From Chlorobaculum tepidum TLS (GTDB lineage Bacteria > Bacteroidota > Chlorobiia > Chlorobiales > Chlorobiaceae): 64,000 bases of DNA. Shown here piece after piece: positions 19,945 to 26,981 of this stretch (the first letter of the stretch is position 1; every line of letters begins with the position of its first letter). The notes under the pieces are model-generated. The model saw only the letters and a list, made by a program, of their open reading frames with translations, did no database searches and had not been told where the DNA came from. The position numbers and the translations under genes are program-made. The DNA lies in the NCBI RefSeq assembly GCF_000006985.1, contig NC_002932.3, positions 2,090,947 through 2,154,946 on the forward strand, written 5' to 3'.

Positions 19945-21026
19945 TTAAAAACGGATGTGCGCCGACTGGTTGAAGGTGGTTCGGGCGTGACGGTAGCTGT
20001 CGATCATGTTGTCGTCGAACTCGAGGCCGGTCTCTTCGAAGAACCGTTTCCAGCCGATCCGGTTGATCCATTCACCGATGCGCTCCCATGGGCGGCCTCC
20101 GGCTTTGTAGGCGGTCAGGATGCGGCCGACGACGTCGGTCACTTCCGGCCAGCGCGGCGGGTTGTTCGGCAGGTTGTGCGCCACAAGGCTCATGGTCGAG
20201 GGCTTCGAGCGGGCGTTGCTGTTTTTGCCGCCGACCCAGACGGCAAACTTGGAGTGCTCGGGGTGGTTGATCTCCATGGCCGGGCAGGCGCCGAAGCAGG
20301 CGCCGCAGCAGATGCACTTGGCTTCGTCAACCATGAGCGTTTTCTTGCCATTGACGACCGTCGGGCGGATCGCCGCGACCGGGCAGCGGGCGACCGCTTT
20401 GGGAAGCTCGCAGGTCTTGACGAGGTGGTCGTGGTTGATGCGCGGGGGACGGGTGTGCTTGACAACGACGGCGATGTCGGCCTGGCCGCCGCAGTTGATC
20501 GAGCAGCACGAGGTGGACAGGCGCACTTTATTGGGCATCTGCATGTCCTTGAATTCGTTGTACACCGTGTCCATCATCGACTTGACCACGCCCGAGGCGT
20601 CGGTGGCCGGAATGTCGCAGTGCAGCCAGCCCTGGGTGTGCGAAACGGCTGAGACGCACATGCCGGTGCCGCCGACCGGGAAGCCGAGCGATTCGAGTTC
20701 GGCAATCATCGGTTCGACGTTTTCGGCGTTCGGCGTCAGAAATTCGACGTTGTTGCGCACCGTGAAGCGCAGAAAGCCGTCGCTGTATTTGTCGGCGACG
20801 TCGCACAGCTGGCGCACACCATATCGACCGTGTCCTGACGCGGCGTGCCGGCGCGGACCGTCCAGATGGTGTCGCCGCTTTCGGCGACGTGCTTCAAGAC
20901 CCCCGGTTTCGGGATTTCATGGTATTTCCACTTGCCGTAGTTTTTCCTGACCACCGGATGCAGCGCCTCTTCGTAGGTGTGCGGGCCCGATTCTATGGTC
21001 TTCCAGGTTCTTTCCTGACTGCTCAT
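19945..21026 (-). pseudogene. dsrB: DsrB, sulfite reductase beta subunit, frameshifted
   Basis: The beta subunit of reverse dissimilatory sulfite reductase is split over two frames. The N-terminal part (21026 to about 20818) runs MSSQERTWKTIESGPHTYEEAL to TVRAGTPRQDTVDMV, then turns into nonsense. The C-terminal part continues from RQLCDVADKYSDGFLRFTVRNN to the stop at 19945 and includes the CCSINCGGQADIAV sirohaem/4Fe-4S region and a ferredoxin domain CICCGACFGACPAME. Removing two bases from the CACAC at 20815-20819 (TG duplication on the coding strand) restores one frame of about 359 codons with the expected VDMVRQLCDVADKYS. It is therefore an authentic frameshift, a sequencing error or a recoding site. 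Confidence 0.9.
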
Positions 21027-21048
21027 GCTCGTTCCTGTAGGTTGATGC

Positions 21049-21079
21049 GCACCGGCTCTCCGGTTGCGGGAGCCGGTGC
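21049..21079 (-). other. GC-rich hairpin between dsrA and dsrB
   Basis: GCACCGGCTC (21049-21058) and GAGCCGGTGC (21070-21079) form a perfect 10-bp stem with an 11-base loop. It ends 23 bases before the dsrB start and has no T tract on the coding strand. An mRNA processing or stability element is more likely than a terminator. Confidence 0.6.
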
Positions 21080-21108
21080 GGCTGAGTTTGTGCTGTTGTT
21101 TTGTCGCC

Positions 21109-21130
21109 CTCTCTGGTGATCTCCAGAGAG
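21109..21130 (-). other. Second hairpin just after the dsrA stop
   Basis: CTCTCTGG (21109-21116) pairs with CCAGAGAG (21123-21130) around a six-base loop. It lies directly 3' of the dsrA stop on the coding strand, without a T run. It may protect the 3' end of a dsrCA transcript. Confidence 0.5.
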
Positions 21131-21137
21131 ACGGCTC

Positions 21138-22388
21138 TCAGTACTTGGCTTTGAAATACGGGTTGTCTCTCGGGCGCGAGATCTGGTTGATGTCGTACTC
21201 GATGCCGACGCCGTCGAGGAACTGTTTCAGGCCCACGCGCTCGATGGTTTCGCCGATGCGCTCGTGGTCGAGGCCGGCGTCGTCCCACCAGTCGATGATC
21301 TCTTCGATCAGTTCGATGAAGGCTTCGCGGTCTTCGTCGGTTTCCATCTTCATGAACGGCACGATGAGCGAGCCCATGTTGACGCCCACTTTCAGCGTGT
21401 TCTTGCCGCCGATGAGCAGCGCGATGCCCTTGTCCTTGCCCGGCGAGAGCGCTTTGGACATGGCGTTGATGCAGTGCATGCAGCGAACGCAGTCGCGCGT
21501 CGAGATGTCGATGTCGCCGTCTTGCAGACGGATCGCTTTGGTCGGGCAGCGGTTGATGACGTTGTTGACCAGCGCATCCACCCCCTTCTCGGCGATCCAT
21601 GCCTTGACTTCGTCGTGGTCGATCTGGATCGAGTCACGCCAGGTGCCGATGACCGCTAGGTCGGAGCGCATGATCGCGTTGGTGCAGTCGTTCGGGCAAC
21701 CGGAGAATTTGAATTTCAGCTTGTAGTTCCATTCGGGACGGTGCACCTGCGGGGAGAAGTGCTTGAGCGCTTCGAGGTGCAGCTTGAGGTTGTCGTAGCA
21801 GGCGTTGTCGCAGCGGCCTGGCCCGATGCACGAAACGCCGGTTCGCATGCCGGCGCCGGCGCCGCCGAGGTCCCACCCTTTCTGGTTGAGCTCGTCGAAG
21901 CACGCCTGGACTTTGTCCTGCTCGATGCCCTGCAGCATGATGTCGCCGGTCTGGCCGTGCAAGGTGATGATGCCGCTGCCGTATTTCTCCCAGATGTCGC
22001 ACAGTTCGCGCAGCATCGTGGTGTTGTAGTGTAGGCCCGGGGCCGGCTGGATGCGCATCGTGTGGAATTCGGCGGCTTCGGGAAATTTGTCCTTGATCAT
22101 CGAGTAGCGCGTGATGATACCGGCGCCGTAGCCGTCTACCGTGACCAGACCGCCTTTCCAGTAGCCCATCTTGGTCTTGTAGGAATATTCGAGCTGGTCC
22201 AGCACGCCCCGCAGCATCGGTTTCTCTGTCCGCTCCGCAAGCGCCTTGAAGCCCGAAATGAAGCTGGGCCACGGACCGCTTTCAAGCTGGTCGAGCATCG
22301 GCGTTTCGTTCAGGAACTTGCCGTTGCCCGATGATCCGCATCCGCCGCAATGACACGACTCGTTCACAGCGCTGTCGTTAGCACTCAT
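21138..22388 (-). CDS. dsrA: DsrA, sulfite reductase alpha subunit
   Basis: This is the complete alpha subunit of 416 aa. With DsrB it forms the cytoplasmic alpha2beta2 enzyme that oxidises DsrC-bound sulfane sulfur to sulfite. The sirohaem/4Fe-4S ligands are visible as CIGPGRCDNAC near residue 188 and FSGCPNDCTNAI near 230. A ferredoxin domain follows with a first Cys in NRCPTKAI and then CVRCMHCINAM near 302. The N-terminus is Cys- and Gly-rich (CHCGGCGSSGNGKF). The gene is fully open, in contrast to dsrB. It lies 93 bases after dsrC. Confidence 0.96.
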   Translation of the reverse strand: MSANDSAVNESCHCGGCGSSGNGKFLNETPMLDQLESGPWPSFISGFKALAERTEKPMLRGVLDQLEYSYKTKMGYWKGGLVTVDGYGAGIITRYSMIKDKFPEAAEFHTMRIQPAPGLHYNTTMLRELCDIWEKYGSGIITLHGQTGDIMLQGIEQDKVQACFDELNQKGWDLGGAGAGMRTGVSCIGPGRCDNACYDNLKLHLEALKHFSPQVHRPEWNYKLKFKFSGCPNDCTNAIMRSDLAVIGTWRDSIQIDHDEVKAWIAEKGVDALVNNVINRCPTKAIRLQDGDIDISTRDCVRCMHCINAMSKALSPGKDKGIALLIGGKNTLKVGVNMGSLIVPFMKMETDEDREAFIELIEEIIDWWDDAGLDHERIGETIERVGLKQFLDGVGIEYDINQISRPRDNPYFKAKY

Positions 22389-22471
22389 GTTGCCTCCTTT
22401 GGTTCTCAGATACTTTGTGGGCCGACGTCCACTCCTAGATCGCCGGCCATTTCGTTGTGGGGTTGCCTCTC

Positions 22472-22494
22472 CCGGCGCGTCTCAGACGCAGCCG
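22472..22494 (-). other. Hairpin over the dsrC stop codon
   Basis: GCGTCT (22477-22482) and AGACGC (22484-22489) form a tight stem extended outward by CCGG/CCGG. It overlaps the dsrC stop codon. There is no T tract, so it may stabilise the dsrC part of the message. Confidence 0.45.
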
Positions 22495-22817
22495 GTCGGT
22501 TTGGGAAGACCGGCTATCTTGCAGGCCTGCAATGCCGGGCCTTTCGGGAACAGCGCGTACAGGAACTCCGACGCCTCTTTCTTGTCCATGCCTTTTTCGC
22601 TGGCCACCGCCTTGGTCAACACCTTCACGGCAGGTGCTATCTGGTACTCCTTGTAGTAGTTGCGAAGGAACTTCACCAGATCCCAGTGACCCGCTTCCAT
22701 CGCGATACCTTCATCTTCGGCAATCTTTACCGCGACCTCCTCCGTCCAGTCATCCAGATTCACCAGGTAGCCGTTCTCGTCCGTCTCGACGCTCATGCCA
22801 TTGACTTCAATTGCCAT
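22482..22817 (-). CDS. dsrC: DsrC, sulfur carrier protein
   Basis: This 111-aa protein of the DsrC/TusE family carries sulfur as a persulfide or trisulfide on its flexible C-terminal arm and presents it to DsrAB and DsrK. Both functional cysteines are present: the first in ALQACKIAGLPKPTGCV about ten residues before the second, which is penultimate. This marks a true DsrC rather than a TusE, which has only the last one. WTEEVA and HWDLVKFLRNYYKEYQIAPAVK are the usual core motifs. It is the second gene of the operon, after dsrN and a 376-base gap that probably holds its own promoter. Confidence 0.97.
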   Translation of the reverse strand: MAIEVNGMSVETDENGYLVNLDDWTEEVAVKIAEDEGIAMEAGHWDLVKFLRNYYKEYQIAPAVKVLTKAVASEKGMDKKEASEFLYALFPKGPALQACKIAGLPKPTGCV

Positions 22818-23193
22818 AATGATTCTCCTTTAAAGTGAGATATGATGTTGAAAATGAGTGTAGACAACGGTCATGTATCGCGCCCCGCCAGCCTACAACC
22901 GATATCGATATACGGTTATGTAGTTAACACAATCATTTCAATTTTTCAACAGATCAGGACTTTTTCTTTGTTCGGCCTGTCCGGCCATAAACAGTCTGAC
23001 AGAGAGCAGCGAATCCGGTGACGGCACTCAATCAGAAAGCCCGGAATTTACAAGGAGTGATATTTGAAAAACGGAAGGAAATTTCAGGTGGTGGACTACG
23101 GCGCCCTTTAAACCACTGAAGAATGTAGTTAGCAAAATATCATGAATGAATCAAGCTTTCCGGTAAAATTTGCCCTCCGGCAAAAGGGTAATT
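22818..23193. other. dsrN-dsrC intergenic region
   Basis: These 376 bases contain no gene. They hold the palindrome at 22897-22917, AT-rich DNA at 22918-22950 and two copies of ATGTAGTTA (22917-22925 and 23123-23131). I expect the main promoter for dsrC and its downstream genes here, but cannot place -35 and -10 boxes with confidence. Confidence 0.4.
22897..22917. promoter_or_regulatory. Palindromic operator candidate upstream of dsrC
   Basis: AACCG (22897-22901) and CGGTT (22913-22917) flank a near-central ATATCGATAT palindrome, 80-100 bases upstream of the dsrC start. The surroundings are AT-rich and non-coding. It could be a binding site for a regulator of dsrC and the following genes; no regulator is known to me for this site. 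Confidence 0.4.
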
Positions 23194-24603
23194 TCAGTCT
23201 CTCTCTAGCCGTCCCTGCTCCTTGAATTTCAAGGCAAGTCCGACAAATCGCTCCGCCCATCCGGGGTTTGCCGCCGCATGGAAATGAGCGTACGAAGCGA
23301 ACAAGTTCCGGTAAAGCAAGCCGTCCTCTCGCCCGGTCAGCCCGAAGCCTCTCGCCACATCGAACTGGCAGGCGAGGTCAACATTACCAGCTACCGGTTT
23401 TGAGTAGTGAAACTCATGCGCCCTGACACGCTCGCCTACAGGAAACCATCCGGAACCGGCGCGGCTTTCGAGTTCCAGATAGCCGCACCCAGCGGGCTTT
23501 CGCTGATAGGCGATATCAATCGGCAGCACGCTCGCGAGAGGCCATTGCCTGCCCTCCCACGTCGCGCTGCGACACAGGTAGATCAGTCCGCCACACTCGG
23601 CCCACGCGGGTATTCCCGCCTCGATCCGCCCGCGCATGTCGCGCAGAAGACTGGTATTGGCGCTCAGTTCTGCGAAAAATGACTCCGGAAAGCCGCCGCC
23701 GAGATAGAGGCCGTCGATCTCCGGAAGAGCGGTGGTTTTAAAGGTGTCGATAAACACCAGCTCCGCCCCGGCATCACGCAGGGCGTCGAGATTGTCGGGG
23801 TAGTAGAAGCAAAACGCGGCATCGCGGAACACCCCGATTTTCACTGTCGCCTCTTTTTTTGGAGAAAAAACTTCGCGCGGCTCCGAATGCGACAGCGGCG
23901 AAGCCTCTTCAAAAAGTTTGCGAATAGCAGCAAAATCACAATGGCGCTCAACCTGCTGCGCGGCAACGCGGATGAAGGCTTCGGCGTCCGACGCCTCTCC
24001 GACCGTGACGAGGCCGAGGTGCCGCTCGGGCAGCAACAGCGACGAGTCCGCAGGAATCGCGCCGAGCACCGGAACGTTGCAGAAGGTCTCGATAGCCGCT
24101 CGCTGCTTGGACTCCTGCCGGGAGCTGGTCACATGGTTCAGAATGACGCCTGCGATCCGAACCTTCGGCGGCATCGCCTGAAGGCCGAGCACCTGCGCGG
24201 CCACGCCGCGATTCATCCGGCGGCTGTCGATGACGAGCAACACTGGTGCGTCGAGCAGCGCGGCCAGCCCGGCGCTGCTGTCCGCCCCGGCCATGTCCAT
24301 GCCGTCATGCAGCCCGTGGTTGCCCTCGATCAGAGCGATGCTTCCCGGCCTCCGGGCGCAGTTCCGGATGAACGTGTCGCGGCAGGCCGCCTCGCCCATC
24401 ATCCAAGTATCGAGATTGTAGCACTCCCCGCTGCTTGCGACGCGGTGCCACATCGGATCGATATAGTCCGGCCCCTTCTTGAAGCTCACCACCGGCACTC
24501 CATTTTCAGCAAGCAGCCGCAGCAGCCCCAAACTTACCGTGGTCTTCCCGGCGCTCTTCCACGAAGCCGAAATCATCAGTCTCGGAATCGAAATCAAACC
24601 CAA
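23194..24603 (-). CDS. dsrN: DsrN, CbiA/CobB-like sirohaem amidase
   Basis: This 469-aa glutamine amidotransferase is homologous to cobyrinic acid a,c-diamide synthase. The N-terminal ATP-binding domain shows SAGKTTVSLGLLRLL and FKKGPDYIDPMWH. The C-terminal class I glutaminase domain shows LGGGFPESFF, WAECGGLIYL with the nucleophilic Cys, and RAHEFHYSKP with the catalytic His. Beside dsrC it is expected to be DsrN, which amidates sirohaem to the sirohaem amide used by DsrAB; in isolation it could equally be read as CbiA. The start is TTG at 24603, preceded by AGGAG eight bases upstream. Confidence 0.88.
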   Translation of the reverse strand: MGLISIPRLMISASWKSAGKTTVSLGLLRLLAENGVPVVSFKKGPDYIDPMWHRVASSGECYNLDTWMMGEAACRDTFIRNCARRPGSIALIEGNHGLHDGMDMAGADSSAGLAALLDAPVLLVIDSRRMNRGVAAQVLGLQAMPPKVRIAGVILNHVTSSRQESKQRAAIETFCNVPVLGAIPADSSLLLPERHLGLVTVGEASDAEAFIRVAAQQVERHCDFAAIRKLFEEASPLSHSEPREVFSPKKEATVKIGVFRDAAFCFYYPDNLDALRDAGAELVFIDTFKTTALPEIDGLYLGGGFPESFFAELSANTSLLRDMRGRIEAGIPAWAECGGLIYLCRSATWEGRQWPLASVLPIDIAYQRKPAGCGYLELESRAGSGWFPVGERVRAHEFHYSKPVAGNVDLACQFDVARGFGLTGREDGLLYRNLFASYAHFHAAANPGWAERFVGLALKFKEQGRLERD

Positions 24604-25166
24604 ATCAGCAACTCCTTATAGTATTTAAAACAGCTGGGTTTTTCGGGTTCAGCCATCCTGAATAGCAAGCACGGAGTTCCGCACGAAACCCTTAGCTTCA
24701 GGACAATGTAGCAACCGCCCCCACTCATGCCCAATTCCCCGGCAATGATCGAGAATTTCAGCGCTGCTCATTTTCGCAAAACTCGTTTTTCGAACACCTT
24801 CTGACCTCGAACATCGAGATAACAATCAGTTCCGAATTCTCCGCCATTTGGTCAACCAGATTCCATGGCATAATCTCCCAAATCTCGGAAAGAGTCTTCT
24901 CCAGCAAGTCGTTCAAAAGACTCATCTTTATGAAAATCAACAGGTTACAGATTCAATCGCCATCCGCGATGCAGATGGACAAGCGCATCCAGACGCCAAA
25001 AATCTCAATTATATAACTACTTAGCGATATAAAAACAGGGACGGGTTATAAATCAGACAAAAGTGGTGTTATGATCACAATATTCAGTAATATATATGAA
25101 TAATAAGGCTAATAAGGCATCTTTCAGCCAGACATACATCTGGGACAAGTCGAGGAGATAGTAACA
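24604..25166. other. Intergenic stretch left of the accessory island
   Basis: AT-richer, non-coding-looking DNA between dsrN and the ImmA/IrrE gene. One small minus-strand open frame (24758-24925) is listed separately. The last 150 bases carry AT-rich segments likely to include the island's promoter. No integrase, tRNA or direct repeat marking an integration boundary was seen. Confidence 0.4.
24758..24925 (-). CDS. Possible small ORF, unrecognised (55 aa)
   Basis: A minus-strand frame starting MSLLNDLLEK and containing SEIWEIMPWNLVDQMAENSELIVISMFEV has protein-like character. It has no convincing ribosome-binding site and no recognised domain, and may be a fragment of a larger gene. It is listed so that it is not overlooked. 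Confidence 0.25.
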   Translation of the reverse strand: MSLLNDLLEKTLSEIWEIMPWNLVDQMAENSELIVISMFEVRRCSKNEFCENEQR

Positions 25167-26327
25167 ATGAGCACAGTTCCTGCTTCCATTCCGGTATTGC
25201 AGTGGGCAGCCAGCAGGGCTTGGCTCAGTGATACCGAGCTGAAAAAACGGTTCAGGAAATGGCCGCTGTGGTTGAAAGGCGAAGCTTCGCCAACTTTGAA
25301 ACAGTTGGAAGATTTCGCAAAGCTCACGCATACACCGTTTGGGTATTTTTTCCTACCTGAACCACCAGAGGTGACCTTGCCTGTTCCGGATTTTCGCACT
25401 CATCGTGATAACCATTTACGCGAACCAAGCACGGCATTGCTCGACACGATTTATCTGTGCCAGCAACGACAGGAGTGGTTTCGCGAGTATGCCCTAATGC
25501 AGGGATTACAGCCATTACGGTTTGTCGGCAGCGCAACACTATCGGACAATCCCGATGCTGTTGCAGCACGCATGCGTCAGGAGCTATCGCTCTCTGTTGA
25601 TGAACGTCAAGCCCTTCCGACATGGACCGAGGCACTGCGTCAGCTTATCGCAAAAGCGGAAGAGGCCGGCGTGCTTGTCATGGCCAGTTCCATTGTCGAA
25701 AGCAACAATCACAGGAAACTGGATACGCAAGAGTTCCGCGGTTTTGCGCTGACCGATAACGTGGCACCACTGATTTTTCTGAATGCCGCAGACAGCAAAG
25801 CGGCACAAATGTTCACGCTTGCGCACGAACTGGCGCACATCTGGCTTGCCGAAAGCGGCCTGTCCAATCCGGAAGCAGGCCTGCTTCCCGAACAGCAGAT
25901 CGAGCGGTGGTGCAACCGTGTCGCTGCCGAATTGCTGGTTCCACACGAGAAACTGCATGACGTTCATAATCTTCATAATCCCGGCATTACTGTTGACAAG
26001 GAAATTCAACGGCTGGCCCGGTTTTTCAAGGTTAGTACACTTGTGGTTTTACGACGTCTTTTCGAAGCGGAATTAATCGACAGAGCGACAATGAACCAAT
26101 GCTACCAAAAGGAGCTTGATCACATTCTTTCGCCTGAAGGACGCAAAAGCACCGGTGGCGATTTTTACCGAACCCTTGGAGCACGCACCGGGAAGCGCTT
26201 TGCACGAGCGATACTCTCCAGTACGCTGGAAGGGCACACCCTGTTCAGGGATGCTTTCCGTCTTTTGGGCGTACAAAAGTCGGCAACCTTTTACAAAGCT
26301 GCGCATGAACTGGGAGTGATGCCATGA
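25167..26327 (+). CDS. ImmA/IrrE-family metallopeptidase with degenerate XRE domain
   Basis: This 386-aa protein contains a zinc-peptidase motif, LAHELAHIW (HExxH) near residue 220. The upstream FRGFALTDNVAPLIFLNAADSKAAQMFTL is typical of the ImmA/IrrE (COG2856) family. Residues about 15-60 resemble a degenerate HTH/XRE antitoxin-like segment (LKQLEDFAKLTHTPFGYFFLPEPP). Proteins of this kind cleave repressors or act as antitoxins in mobile elements. GGAG lies about ten bases before the ATG. The stop overlaps the start of the DUF4411 gene (ATGA), so the two are translationally coupled. Confidence 0.88.
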   Translation: MSTVPASIPVLQWAASRAWLSDTELKKRFRKWPLWLKGEASPTLKQLEDFAKLTHTPFGYFFLPEPPEVTLPVPDFRTHRDNHLREPSTALLDTIYLCQQRQEWFREYALMQGLQPLRFVGSATLSDNPDAVAARMRQELSLSVDERQALPTWTEALRQLIAKAEEAGVLVMASSIVESNNHRKLDTQEFRGFALTDNVAPLIFLNAADSKAAQMFTLAHELAHIWLAESGLSNPEAGLLPEQQIERWCNRVAAELLVPHEKLHDVHNLHNPGITVDKEIQRLARFFKVSTLVVLRRLFEAELIDRATMNQCYQKELDHILSPEGRKSTGGDFYRTLGARTGKRFARAILSSTLEGHTLFRDAFRLLGVQKSATFYKAAHELGVMP

Positions 26328-26809
26328 CCTATCTACTCGATGCCAATGTCTTCATCCAGGCAAAAAACCTGCATTATGGTCTTGATTTCTGTCCTGCTTT
26401 CTGGGAATGGTTGATCGAAAGCAATGCTTCAGGAAAGGTATTCAGCATCGATAAGGTAGCCGAAGAAATCGCCACTGGCGCTGACGAACTGACCGACTGG
26501 ATGCATAATCATGCAAGCGACTTGTTTCTCAATACCGATAGCGGTACCGTAGAAAAATTCGGTCAGGTCAGCACCTGGGCGACCAGTCAGAAGTATGAAC
26601 CTACAGCTATCAACACTTTTCTGAATGCTGCCGATTTCTATCTTGTCGCCCATGCTCTTTCAGGCGGATACGTACTCGTTACGCATGAGGTTTCTTCCAA
26701 TTCTCAACGCAAAATCAAGATCCCCGATGCCTGCCGCGGGCTCCAGCTACAGTGCATGACCCCTTATGAAATGTTGCGTCGTGAACAGGCACGGTTCATC
26801 CTTAGATGA
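26324..26809 (+). CDS. DUF4411 PIN-like protein, probable toxin partner
   Basis: This 161-aa protein begins MTYLLDANVFIQAKN, the first acidic motif of PIN-like RNases. It has further acids in IDKVAEEIATGADELTDWM and NAADFYLVAHAL (Asp), and ends with LVTHEVSSNSQRKIKIPDAC. This is the layout of the DUF4411 family. It overlaps the ImmA/IrrE gene by four bases. The order, antitoxin-like protein first and PIN-like nuclease second, suggests a toxin-antitoxin-type module. Neither activity is demonstrated by sequence alone. Confidence 0.85.
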   Translation: MTYLLDANVFIQAKNLHYGLDFCPAFWEWLIESNASGKVFSIDKVAEEIATGADELTDWMHNHASDLFLNTDSGTVEKFGQVSTWATSQKYEPTAINTFLNAADFYLVAHALSGGYVLVTHEVSSNSQRKIKIPDACRGLQLQCMTPYEMLRREQARFILR

Positions 26810-26981
26810 CGACAAGCGCAACTGATCTGACTCTATTACCTGATCGGGTCTAACCAAATCAAGGTCACAAATCCCCCCAAAACCCCCGGCACGTTAAATC
26901 CCCTTCATTTGTTATATTTACGGTTCACGCTCCGCCCGACGGGTGGGAAACGCTGAATTTTTCAACTTCTCAGATCAAACG

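Noticed and set aside
22818..23193. Possible CRISPR-like or tandem repeat between dsrN and dsrC
   Set aside because: Only two copies of a 9-base word 200 bases apart; no regular spacing, and no array anywhere in the window.
23887..24621. 244-codon plus-strand frame opposite dsrN
   Set aside because: dsrN carries intact ATPase and glutaminase motifs; the opposite frame shows none.
24604..25166. Integration site of a genomic island next to dsrN
   Set aside because: No integrase, tRNA target or flanking direct repeats could be identified, so the ImmA/IrrE-DUF4411 pair is not called an integrated element.
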